Source: Mycobacterium sp. SMC-8
GTDB taxonomy: Bacteria; Actinomycetota; Actinomycetes; Mycobacteriales; Mycobacteriaceae
Assembly: GCF_025263565.1 (NCBI RefSeq)
Contig: NZ_CP079865.1
Location: 4,836,001-4,900,000, forward strand
Direction: 5' to 3'
DNA length: 64,000 nt
In this document: positions 54,507 to 62,407 of the stretch, in pieces
Layout: every line of letters begins with the position of its first letter
Position numbering within the stretch: position 1 is the first letter of the stretch
Program-made: the position numbers and the translations under genes
Notes under the pieces: model-generated
What the model was told of the DNA's origin: nothing
What the model saw: the letters and a program-made list of their open reading frames with translations, nothing else
Databases searched by the model: none

Positions 54507-55253
54507 TCAGGCGGGCACCACGACCGTCAGATGGTCGCCGTGACGCTCGACGCGCATGTCGGCCCGTCGGGCCACCGCGGCGACGGCCGCGGCATCGGCA
54601 GGCTCGGAACGGGTGCTCGCCAATACGCGGGCCAGCCGTCCCTTGTGTGCCTTGTTGAAGTGGCTGACGGTCGTGCGCCGGCCGTCGTTGTGCTCGGCCA
54701 CCACGTCCACCGACACGGCGTGGGGCAGCCTGCCCAGCGCGGCGTAGGACCCCGACCGCAGGTCGACGACCAACTCGCCTGCGGCGATCTCGGCGAGCAC
54801 GGGTTCGAGCACCGGTTTCCAGCGGGCCGCCAGCGTCGGGCGCCCCGGTAGCTTCGAACCGGCCGACAGCCGGTAGGCCGGGATATGGTCTCTGGCCCGC
54901 AGCAGCCCGAACAACGCAGAACCGACGGCCAGCCTCGCCTCGGCGCGGGCTGCGGCCGCCCCCTTCAGCGATTCGACATCCAGTGCGTCGTAGAGCACGC
55001 CGGTGTATCGCCGGATGGCCGGCAGCGTCGGCGCGGTTCGCAGCGCGGCGTTGCGGTCGATCTCGCCGTCCTGGGACGGCGAGATCCCGAGGGCCTTGCG
55101 GCTGGCGGGCCGATCGGCGGCCAGGTCGACCAGTTCGTCGACGAGCTCGGCGCGCAGGCCACGCAGCTCTGGTGAGCTCATCGACTCCAGCGACAGCGGC
55201 GGTCCGTCCCCGCCGGAACGCTTGGTCTCCGAAGGCGGCAGCAGCACGATCAC
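54507..55253 (-). CDS. yaaA: YaaA family protein (DUF328, peroxide stress)
   Basis: The protein is 248 residues from the GTG at 55253. It opens with the family hallmark VIVLLPPSETKRSGGDGPPL and contains DVESLKGAAAARAEARLAVGSALFGLLRARDHIPAYRLS and the conserved FNKAHKGRLARVLA near the C-terminus. YaaA proteins lower free iron and protect DNA during peroxide stress in E. coli. A TAGCCT box (55266-55261) lies 7 bases before the GTG. The IS1380-type element's CTAG duplication shares those bases, so the element inserted right at the promoter but kept the -10. Confidence 0.85.
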   Translation of the reverse strand: MIVLLPPSETKRSGGDGPPLSLESMSSPELRGLRAELVDELVDLAADRPASRKALGISPSQDGEIDRNAALRTAPTLPAIRRYTGVLYDALDVESLKGAAAARAEARLAVGSALFGLLRARDHIPAYRLSAGSKLPGRPTLAARWKPVLEPVLAEIAAGELVVDLRSGSYAALGRLPHAVSVDVVAEHNDGRRTTVSHFNKAHKGRLARVLASTRSEPADAAAVAAVARRADMRVERHGDHLTVVVPA

Positions 55254-55267
55254 CGCACAGAGGCTAG

Positions 55268-56886
55268 CCTCGACGTTTCGTGAAATAGGCTGTTGACACG
55301 ACCTGTAATGCACGGAAGTGCCTGTCCTGTTTGAGAAAATGTGACTTGTCTAGGGTCCATGTTCACAAAGCGGGAAGGCACTCCGTAGGTGAAGCGTAGC
55401 GCGGTTCGTTCTCTGCTGGTGGATTCAGGTCGCGAGTCGTTGGTCTCGTCGGCCGGCGGGCTGCTGTTGGCTCGGACGCTGCACGTCTCGGGACTGGAAA
55501 AGGCCATGTCAGAGGTCTTGAAGCGGTGGCGGGCACCACGAACCCTGCACGACCCGGCCAAGGTGCTCACCGATGTCGCGATCGCGGTGGCACTCGGCGG
55601 TGACTGTGCCGCCGATATCGCGGTGGTGCGTGCTCAGCCCGAGCTGTTCGGGGCGGTGGCCTCCGATGCCACCGTGTCACGTCTGATCGCCACGCTGGCC
55701 GGCGACGTCGATGCCGCCGTTGCGGCGATCCGCGCGGCCCGGGCAGCAGCCCGCGCGCACATATGGCGGCGCCAGCAACCGCTGGCCGGTACCTCAGGCA
55801 GCCAGGTCATCGTCGATCTGGACGCCACCCTGGTGACCGCCCACAGCGACAAACAGGGCGCCACCCCAACCTTCAAGTACGGATACGGGTTTCATCCCAT
55901 GCTCGCCTTCGTCGACCACGGCAGCCACGGATCCGGTGAAGCCCTGGTCGGGTTGCTGCGACCCGGCTCAGCCGGCTCCAACAGCGCTGCTGACCACATC
56001 AGTGTCCTGGATGCCGCGTTGGCCCAACTGCCCGAACCCGAACGGGCCCGGGTGCTGGTGCGCACCGACACCGGTGGCGGGGTCAAGGACTTCCTGCACC
56101 ACATCACCGACCTGGGACTGCAGTACTCAGTCGGGTTCTACGGCATGCCCCCGATCGTCGAAGCGCTGCGCCGGGTCCCGCGGCGGGCGTGGCGGGCTGC
56201 CCTCGACGGCGACGGCACACCACGCGAGGGCGCCCAGGTCGCTGAGTTGACCCGCTACCTGCCCGACACGCTGAAAGGCTGGCCGGCAGGGATGCGGGTC
56301 ATCGCCCGCCGAGAACGTCCCCATCCCGGCGCGCAGTTGCGCCTGACCGATGACAACGGGTGGCGGATCACGTGCTTTGCGACCAACACCCGCGGTTGGT
56401 CGATCTGCGATCTCGAAGTCCGGCACCGTCAACGCGCCCGCGCGGAAGACCGCATCCGCAACCTCAAAGACACCGGACTGACCAACCTGCCGTTTCACGG
56501 GTTCGCCCAGAATCAGATCTGGCTGGAGATCACCCTGCTGGCCGCTGACCTGCTGGTCTGGACCCAAGTCCTGGCCTTCACCGGCCACCCGGCCAGAGGC
56601 TGGGAACCCAAACGACTACGCCTGCGCCTGCTTGCCGTCGCCGGACGCATCATCACCTCAGGGCGTCGCCGCTACCTACGGCTGCCAAGAGGCTGGCCGT
56701 GGAGCGACCTCATCGAATTCGGCTGGACCGCACTGCAACCCACCTAAAACACAGAAACCATTCCGACGAGCAAAGGACCCAGGAGCACCGGCGAGACGCA
56801 ACGCCGGAACCCCAGGCCGCCCACGTCAGAACCGCCCACCCACGCCACGAAAAGACCTCAACTACCCGCCACGTGAAAGATCGAGG
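55268..56886 (+). mobile_element. IS1380-family element, second type
   Basis: The element is 1,619 bp with ends CCTCGACGTTTCGTG (left) and CCTCGATCTTTCACG (right, reverse complement). Both begin CCTCGA like the nested element at 36264-37920 and share TTTC at positions 9-12. It is flanked by a 4-bp direct repeat CTAG (55264-55267 and 56887-56890). It separates yaaA from the NlpC/P60 gene, and no coding sequence is broken. Confidence 0.85.
55389..56747 (+). CDS. IS1380 family transposase, second type
   Basis: The protein is 452 residues from the GTG at 55389. DDE positions are Asp in QVIVDLDATLVTAHSDKQGA (about 139-158), Asp in VLVRTDTGGGVKDFLHH, and Glu in RAEDRIRNLKDTGLTNLPFHGF, followed by NQIWLEITLLAADLL. 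It is intact and full length. It is only distantly similar to the transposase at 36383-37786, so two separate lineages are present. Confidence 0.95.
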   Translation: MKRSAVRSLLVDSGRESLVSSAGGLLLARTLHVSGLEKAMSEVLKRWRAPRTLHDPAKVLTDVAIAVALGGDCAADIAVVRAQPELFGAVASDATVSRLIATLAGDVDAAVAAIRAARAAARAHIWRRQQPLAGTSGSQVIVDLDATLVTAHSDKQGATPTFKYGYGFHPMLAFVDHGSHGSGEALVGLLRPGSAGSNSAADHISVLDAALAQLPEPERARVLVRTDTGGGVKDFLHHITDLGLQYSVGFYGMPPIVEALRRVPRRAWRAALDGDGTPREGAQVAELTRYLPDTLKGWPAGMRVIARRERPHPGAQLRLTDDNGWRITCFATNTRGWSICDLEVRHRQRARAEDRIRNLKDTGLTNLPFHGFAQNQIWLEITLLAADLLVWTQVLAFTGHPARGWEPKRLRLRLLAVAGRIITSGRRRYLRLPRGWPWSDLIEFGWTALQPT

Positions 56887-56933
56887 CTAGTGCCCGCGCC
56901 GTCGGTCCCGGCTCAGGGTGTCGGTGCGCTGAC

Positions 56934-57452
56934 TCACGGTGCCGGCGGCGCCGCGATCTCCTGGCCGGCCAGCATCACCGGTTGCGCCGGCGGGGGCGGG
57001 GGCGGGGGCGGGGGCGGCACGGCGCCCGGCGGTGGGGCCATCGGCGGGGCGAGCATCGGGTCCGGAACCGGCGGCACCTCGGCCGGCATCGGCAGGAACA
57101 TGTGATTGGTGAACTGGTCCTGGTAGGCGCCGCCGCCGCCGACCTTCACGCCGCCGCCCTCGCCCGAGGACACCGGCGTGCCGTCGGGCAGCGTCACCGC
57201 GGTGTGCCCACCATTCCAACCCACCACCAGCGCGCCGGGCTGGCTGCCGTACTGGAAGCCTCGGGCCAGCAGAGCGCTCTCGATGTTGCCGGTGTGGAAC
57301 CTGTCTCCATAGACCGGCCTGCCGGTGGCGGCATTGGTCACCCAGGACACCAGGCCCGAACAGTCGGTGCCCGCGGGGGAGTCCCCGCCGGACACGTACG
57401 GCGTGCCCGACACCTGGCTGACAAGCGTCAAGAGTGTTGCGATGGCAAACAT
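56934..57452 (-). CDS. NlpC/P60-like secreted protein with Pro-rich tail
   Basis: The protein is 172 residues from the ATG at 57452, with a short hydrophobic N-terminus that may be a signal. The NlpC/P60 core has catalytic Cys31 in AGTDCSGLVSW and His83 in GWNGGHTAVTLPDG. The catalytic domain is short (about 100 residues) compared with RipA-type endopeptidases. It is followed by a Pro/Ala-rich tail (about 120-172) containing a run of ten prolines. It may hydrolyse peptidoglycan peptides or be a surface protein of this fold. Confidence 0.75.
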   Translation of the reverse strand: MFAIATLLTLVSQVSGTPYVSGGDSPAGTDCSGLVSWVTNAATGRPVYGDRFHTGNIESALLARGFQYGSQPGALVVGWNGGHTAVTLPDGTPVSSGEGGGVKVGGGGAYQDQFTNHMFLPMPAEVPPVPDPMLAPPMAPPPGAVPPPPPPPPPPAQPVMLAGQEIAAPPAP

Positions 57453-57636
57453 GCGGACGCACGTTAACAGAGGGTCTCTAATACGCCCAAAATCTGTGAC
57501 GGCAGGCACAATACACGTTCAATCGGTCTACATCTCACGAAAAACGTTGTGCAGCGCCCGCATTCGCAGGACAGAGGGGTGTCACTCCATGCCCCTCAAT
57601 CCCATTGCAGTTCAGGGCATTACGCGAATTTCGAGG

Positions 57637-57660
57637 GAATGCGAGAGCACTCGCGCATTC
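57637..57660 (-). terminator. Possible hairpin terminator after the phosphodiesterase gene
   Basis: GAATGCGAG and CTCG(CG)CATTC can pair with a 2-base bulge and a 4-base loop. It lies about 60 bases beyond the stop at 57721 in the leftward direction. The remaining 57453-57720 shows no gene. Confidence 0.35.
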
Positions 57661-57720
57661 TCCGGCGCAGATGGTGTGCGGGTTTGCTGCAGGATGGACC
57701 GCGAGGTGCTGTGCGGCCGC

Positions 57721-58854
57721 TCAGCGATGCGCCAGCAACAGCGGGATCCGCTGCTCGGCGTCCGTCAGCGACCCATGCTGTCCCACCAGCGACGACTCCA
57801 GGGGTTCGGCACTGCGGCGCAGCAGACCCGAGCAGCCCCGGGCGGCGGCCACCACGTCACCGATCCGCGGTCGGACCTCATCGGTGACGCGTTCGCCGAA
57901 CCAGCCCGCCGCCACCGCCTCGTCGCGGGTGACGACCCACGCCCTGTCACCGAGAGCGGTGCGCCAGGTCGCCAGCACCTCGTCGGTGGCACCGGGCCGG
58001 GTATAGATGTGGCGGGCGCGCACCTCGCCGCCGACCGCGTCCACCCCGTCGGAGAGTTCGGAGACCGCGTCGAGATCCACTGCGCTGTCGTCGAGCTCGA
58101 CCATGCCGTGGTCGGCCACCACCGCGAGCAGACCCCCGACGGGCAGATTCCCGACGATCGATTCGACCATGGTGTCCACCTGCCGCAACTGCAGGCGCCA
58201 CGCCGGCGAACCGGGCCCGTGCAGATGTCCGACCAGGTCGAGGTCGGCGTGGTACCCGTAGCAGAAGCCCCGACCGGTGATCACCGCACCGATGGTGTCC
58301 GCCAGGTCGCCCATCGCGTGCACACCTCGGTAGGTGCCACCACGCAGCACCGCGCGGGTCAGTCCCGAACCGGCGAACTGGGCGCCCGAGATCACCGAGA
58401 CCGCAGCACCGGCCGATGAGGCCCGTTCGAACACCGTGGCCTGCGGTTGCACGGCCTCCGGAACGGCCTTCTCACGCAGGTCACCGCCCCAGGGATGCGG
58501 CAGCCATCGCAGCGCGTTGATCACCCCGACGTCGGGCAGACGGAAGGACATCCCTACCATGCCGTGTTCGCCGGAGCGGCACCCGGTCCCCACGGCGGCC
58601 AGCCCGGCCGCGGTGGTCGAGGGGAAACCGACCTGCAGGGTGGCACCGCGCAGTCCGGCGAGCACCGGTGCGTCGGCAGCGTAGGTATCGAGCAGTTCGG
58701 CGCCCAGCCCGTCGATCAGCAGCACACACGCGCCGGCCACATCGTAGGGCAGCGGGATACGCGGTTCGAACCCCGTCACGCCCATCGCCGCCAGCACCGA
58801 GGGCGCGACGTCGGCCAGGTGCGGTAGCGCCGGATCCGGACGGGGCAGCTCCAC
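57721..58854 (-). CDS. Alkaline-phosphatase-superfamily phosphodiesterase/nucleotide pyrophosphatase
   Basis: The protein is 377 residues from the GTG at 58854. Metal and catalytic motifs are CVLLIDGLGAELLDTYA (about 44-60, first Asp), VGFPSTTAAGLAAVGTG (about 76-92, Thr nucleophile), YGYHADLDLVGHLHGPGS, and VVADHGMVEL (Asp-His pair). It hydrolyses phosphodiester bonds of nucleotides or lipids. It is the last gene of the signalling operon, immediately after the response regulator, so it may be part of its output or only cotranscribed. Confidence 0.82.
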   Translation of the reverse strand: MELPRPDPALPHLADVAPSVLAAMGVTGFEPRIPLPYDVAGACVLLIDGLGAELLDTYAADAPVLAGLRGATLQVGFPSTTAAGLAAVGTGCRSGEHGMVGMSFRLPDVGVINALRWLPHPWGGDLREKAVPEAVQPQATVFERASSAGAAVSVISGAQFAGSGLTRAVLRGGTYRGVHAMGDLADTIGAVITGRGFCYGYHADLDLVGHLHGPGSPAWRLQLRQVDTMVESIVGNLPVGGLLAVVADHGMVELDDSAVDLDAVSELSDGVDAVGGEVRARHIYTRPGATDEVLATWRTALGDRAWVVTRDEAVAAGWFGERVTDEVRPRIGDVVAAARGCSGLLRRSAEPLESSLVGQHGSLTDAEQRIPLLLAHR

Positions 58855-58855
58855 G

Positions 58856-59296
58856 TCAGAACTGCGGAAGCCGGACCACCTGCACGAAGAACTCGTCGAT
58901 CTGGCGTACCGCGTTCATGAACTGGTCCAGGTCGACCGGCTTGGTGACGTAGGCGTTGGCGTGCAGCTTGTAGCTGCGCAGAATGTCCTCTTCGGCCGAC
59001 GAGGTGGTCAGCACCACCACCGGGATGTGGCTCAGGTCAGGGTCGGACTTGATCTGCTCGAGCAGCTGGCGACCGTCGTACTTCGGCAGGTTCAGGTCCA
59101 GCAGGACCAGGTCCGGACGAGGCGCATCGGTGTAGGCGCCGCGCCGGTACAGGAAGTCCAGGCCTTCCTCGCCGTCGTGGGCGACGTGCAAGGTGTTCTT
59201 GATCTTGTTGTGCTCGAACGCTTCCCGCGTGATCAGCTCGTCCCCGGGGTCGTCCTCGATGAGCAGGACGTCGATGGCGCGTTCAGCCGGAGTCAT
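58856..59296 (-). CDS. Rcp1-like single-domain response regulator
   Basis: The 146-residue receiver has acidic pocket Glu14-Asp15-Asp16, phospho-acceptor Asp67 in LVLLDLNLPKYDG, Thr in VVLTTSSAEEDI and Lys in YVTKPVDL. The insert DFLYRRGAYTDAPRPD before the Asp is typical of Rcp1-like regulators that pair with hybrid or phytochrome-type kinases. There is no DNA-binding domain. The ATG overlaps the kinase stop (ATGA), and the two are certainly coupled. Confidence 0.92.
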   Translation of the reverse strand: MTPAERAIDVLLIEDDPGDELITREAFEHNKIKNTLHVAHDGEEGLDFLYRRGAYTDAPRPDLVLLDLNLPKYDGRQLLEQIKSDPDLSHIPVVVLTTSSAEEDILRSYKLHANAYVTKPVDLDQFMNAVRQIDEFFVQVVRLPQF

Positions 59297-60894
59297 GTGG
59301 TCGATCCTTCCAGGAGTCTGGGTGCCGTGTCATCCGCGGTGATCGGCAACGTGAAATGGAACCGGGTGCCACCGGTGTGCGCCGTGTCGATCCAGATGGT
59401 GCCGCCGTGGTGTTCGACGATCTTCTTGCACAGGGCCAGCCCGATGCCCGTGCCGGTGTACGCGTCGCGGCCGTGCAGGCGCTGGAAGATCACGAACACC
59501 TTGTCGGCGAACTCGGGCGCGATGCCGATGCCGTTGTCGGTCACGGTGAACGACCAGTTGTCCGCCTGGTTCCCGTCGCCGTCGGCGACCTCCCGGACCA
59601 CGTCGATGACGACGCGCGGGGCCACCCCCTCGCGGCGGAACTTCACCGCGTTGCCGACCAGGTTCTGCCACAGCATGGTCAGCAGCGTGGGGTCGCCCTT
59701 GACCGTCGGCAGCCCGCCCGCCGGCCGCTCGATGACCGCCCCGGACTCCTCGACCGCGGTGGACAGGTTGCCCAGCGCGGTGTCGAGCGCGGTGCCGAGG
59801 TCGACGTCGGCTTCGGTGGCGTTGAGCCGTCCCACCCGCGAGAAGGTCAGCAGATCGTTGATGAGGACCTGCATGCGTTTGGCGCCGTCGACCGCGAACC
59901 CGATGTACTCGACACCGCGTTCGTCGAGCTTGTCGCCGTAGCGCTTCTCCAGCAGCTGGCAGAACGAGGCGACCTTGCGCAACGGCTCCTGCAGGTCGTG
60001 GGAGGCCACATAGGCGAACTGTTCCAGCTCGGCGTTGGATCGGCGCAGTTCCTCGGCGTGGATGTCGAGGGTCTCGTTCGCCTCGCGCGACGCCTCGAGT
60101 TCGGCGACGATCCGTTGGCGCATGTGCTCGACGTCGAGACTGATGAGCCGGATGTCGCGCGGGCCCTGCGGGACGATCCGCTCACCGAAGTTGCCCTCGG
60201 CGATACGCCGGCACGCCGCGGCCAGCCGGGACAGCGGCCGCACCAGCGCGACGCGCAGCAGCACCGCCAGCGCCACGATGGTCACCGCGAACGTCACCGC
60301 TATCGCCAGCAGCACCGCGTTGCGCAGGGTCCGCACCCGCTCGAGCTCGGCGACACCGTCGGTGCGGGCCTGTGCCAGGTGCTCGTTCTGCGTGGCGAAA
60401 AGCGCGCGCAGCGTGTCGAAATCGTTCTTGCCGATCTCGGTCAGGGCGGGATTGACCGGGCCCGGGGCGCCCGGGCGAACCTCGGCGATCACCGGCTCGG
60501 CGTACTCGACGCGCCACGCGCCGGAGGCCTGCTCGATCGCGTCGAGATCGTCGAGCAGATCGGGACGGTCCTGCTCGAGTTGGCGGATGTCGGCCGCGGC
60601 CTGTTGTTCGACGGCGCGGCCCTCGTCGTAGGGCACCAGAAACTGACGGTCCGCGGTGATCAGGTAGCCGCGCACCGCGGTCTCCTGGTCGCGCAGCGCG
60701 GCCTGCAGTTGGTAGGCGGCCACCCGCGCCGGCTGGATCTGGTTGATGACCTGACCTGACAGGTGATCGGTGCGGTTTAGCAGCACCGCCACCGTCACAC
60801 CGCCGAGCAGCACCACCAGGCCCATCACCGACAGCACCAGGTACTGCCAGCCCTGCACCGTGAGGGCGCGCACGCCGCGCTGGTCGGGGCTCAC
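59293..60894 (-). CDS. CHASE3-HAMP sensor histidine kinase, start rebuilt by IS110 insertion
   Basis: The protein is 533 residues from the GTG at 60894. Order: TM1 (about 14-36), CHASE3 sensor region (about 40-185), TM2 (about 190-215), HAMP, then HisKA with the phospho-His in FAYVASHDLQEPLRKV, and HATPase_c (NLVGNAVKFR, VTDNGIGI, GTGIGLALCKKIVEHHGG). Before IS110 insertion the start was an ATG in the overlap with the PP2C gene. The element end now supplies the G of GTG. The frame also stays open 71 codons into the IS left end, so a fusion protein is possible. Confidence 0.9.
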   Translation of the reverse strand: MSPDQRGVRALTVQGWQYLVLSVMGLVVLLGGVTVAVLLNRTDHLSGQVINQIQPARVAAYQLQAALRDQETAVRGYLITADRQFLVPYDEGRAVEQQAAADIRQLEQDRPDLLDDLDAIEQASGAWRVEYAEPVIAEVRPGAPGPVNPALTEIGKNDFDTLRALFATQNEHLAQARTDGVAELERVRTLRNAVLLAIAVTFAVTIVALAVLLRVALVRPLSRLAAACRRIAEGNFGERIVPQGPRDIRLISLDVEHMRQRIVAELEASREANETLDIHAEELRRSNAELEQFAYVASHDLQEPLRKVASFCQLLEKRYGDKLDERGVEYIGFAVDGAKRMQVLINDLLTFSRVGRLNATEADVDLGTALDTALGNLSTAVEESGAVIERPAGGLPTVKGDPTLLTMLWQNLVGNAVKFRREGVAPRVVIDVVREVADGDGNQADNWSFTVTDNGIGIAPEFADKVFVIFQRLHGRDAYTGTGIGLALCKKIVEHHGGTIWIDTAHTGGTRFHFTLPITADDTAPRLLEGSTT

Positions 60895-61151
60895 TGGTGC
60901 ACCATCCTTGTGTCGGTGATCTTGGATGGATTGCCGATGCACCCGAGGTGCCGCTGATCTATCGCCCTGCTCGCTCGACACATTCGATGTCCAGCATGAG
61001 TTCTGCGGAGGCCAGTGGTTACCCGGGGCGCGTTGACCGTCGACAGGGCTATGCGCCACCGAGCGCCGCTCAGTGAGCGAACCGGCAGTCGTGCCCCGGA
61101 ACCTGCACATAAGGGTGCCTCCCCACTGGGCTTAGCAGCGAGGAGGCTGTC
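60892..61151 (+). ncRNA. Putative bridge RNA of the IS110 element
   Basis: The left-end non-coding segment contains two guide pairs. Pair 1, GCATGAG (60994-61000) and CGGGGCGC (61024-61031), is complementary to CTCATGC on the right and identical to CGGGGCGC on the left of the copy A target. The copy B target matches fully on the right and partly on the left. Pair 2, CAGTGAG (61071-61077) and AGGGTGCC (61112-61119), matches the element's own ends: CTCACTG at 60890-60896, and AGGGCAAC at 62400-62407 with two wobbles and one mismatch. The hairpin GGCA-GTCG-TGCC lies inside pair 2 and stem TCGAC/GTCGA encloses pair 1. Confidence 0.65.
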
Positions 61152-62396
61152 ATGAAGTCTGCCCGAAATACCCTGCCAACGGAACCCACCAATGGGCTCA
61201 CCTGTGGAATCGACTGGGCCCGCGATGATCACGCGGTCTCGATCGTCGATGCCAAAGGCCGCGAGATCACCCGCAAAACGATCGGTCACCACGCCGTTGG
61301 GCTGCGTGATCTGCTCACCACACTGCAGCGCGTCGGTGTCGGAGAAGTCGCCATCGAACGCCCCGACGGTCCGGTTGTAGATGCCCTGCTCGAGGCCGGG
61401 ATCACCGTCGTGGTGATCAGTCCCAACCAGGTGAAGAACCTGCGCGGGCGCTACGGATCGGCCGGCAACAAAGACGACCGCTTCGACGCGTTCGTCCTGG
61501 CCGACACCTTGCGCACCGACCGGACCCGGCTGCGGCCCCTGCAGCCCGACAGCCCGGCCACCGTCGCCCTGCGTCAGACCTGTCGAGCCCGCAAAAATCT
61601 GGTCGCTCACCGCGTGGCGATCGCCAACCAGCTGCGGGCTCATCTGATGATCGTCTTTCCCGGCGCGGTCGGGCTGTTCGCCGATATCGACTCGCCGATC
61701 AGCCTGGCCTTTTTGGCCCGCTTTGACTGCCAGGACCGCGCCGACTGGCTCTCGGTCACCCGGATGGCCAACTGGCTGGCCAGCGTTGGCTACAGCGGCC
61801 GCACCCACGCCAGTGAACTGCACCGACGACTCACCGCCGCGCCTCGCGGCGCCACCGGTATCGACGGTGCCACCATCACCGCGACCTTCGTCGAGGTGTT
61901 GAGCACTGTGAGCGCCCAGATCAAAACCCTCGACCAGAGCATCGCCGAGCAACTCGACGCTCACGCCGATGCTCATATCTTCACCAGCCTGCCCCGCTCG
62001 GGCACCTTCCGTGCCGCCCGACTGCTCGCCGAAATGGGCGACTGCCGCGCACGGTTCCCCACCCCCGAATCGCTGGCGTGCCTGGCCGGAGTCGCCCCCT
62101 CCACCCGCCAGTCCGGGAAAGTCAAACACGTCGGATTCCGCTGGGCTGCAGACAAACAACTCCGCGACGCCGTATGCGATTTCGCCGGTGACAGTCGTCG
62201 AGCCAACCCCTGGGCTGCCGATCTCTACAACCGCGCCCGAGCCCGCGGACACGACCACCCCCACGCCGTGCGCATCCTCGCCCGCGCCTGGCTCTACATC
62301 CTCTGGCACTGCTGGCACGACGAAGTCGCCTACGATCCCACCCAACACAGGGCCCTCCAAAAGCTGATCAACCAGGATCAACCCAGGGCGGCTTGA
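61152..62396 (+). CDS. IS110 family transposase (copy B)
   Basis: The 414-residue recombinase is identical in sequence to copy A. The DEDD domain (Asp21 in GIDWARDD, the DDRFDAFVLAD segment) and the Ser-containing C-terminal domain (GVAPSTRQSGK) are intact. It starts at the ATG at 61152, with GAGGAGG upstream. The stop TGA (62394-62396) overlaps a TTGACA -35-like sequence (62393-62398). On circle formation that sequence would face CACCAT (60900-60905) in the left end across 18 bases, a likely junction promoter. Confidence 0.95.
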   Translation: MKSARNTLPTEPTNGLTCGIDWARDDHAVSIVDAKGREITRKTIGHHAVGLRDLLTTLQRVGVGEVAIERPDGPVVDALLEAGITVVVISPNQVKNLRGRYGSAGNKDDRFDAFVLADTLRTDRTRLRPLQPDSPATVALRQTCRARKNLVAHRVAIANQLRAHLMIVFPGAVGLFADIDSPISLAFLARFDCQDRADWLSVTRMANWLASVGYSGRTHASELHRRLTAAPRGATGIDGATITATFVEVLSTVSAQIKTLDQSIAEQLDAHADAHIFTSLPRSGTFRAARLLAEMGDCRARFPTPESLACLAGVAPSTRQSGKVKHVGFRWAADKQLRDAVCDFAGDSRRANPWAADLYNRARARGHDHPHAVRILARAWLYILWHCWHDEVAYDPTQHRALQKLINQDQPRAA

Positions 62397-62407
62397 CACA
62401 GGGCAAC

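Noticed and set aside
59293..61110. 605-residue kinase starting inside the IS110 left end
   Set aside because: The first 71 residues are translated IS sequence, shared with 37946-38160. The native start is the GTG at 60894, though fusion translation cannot be excluded.
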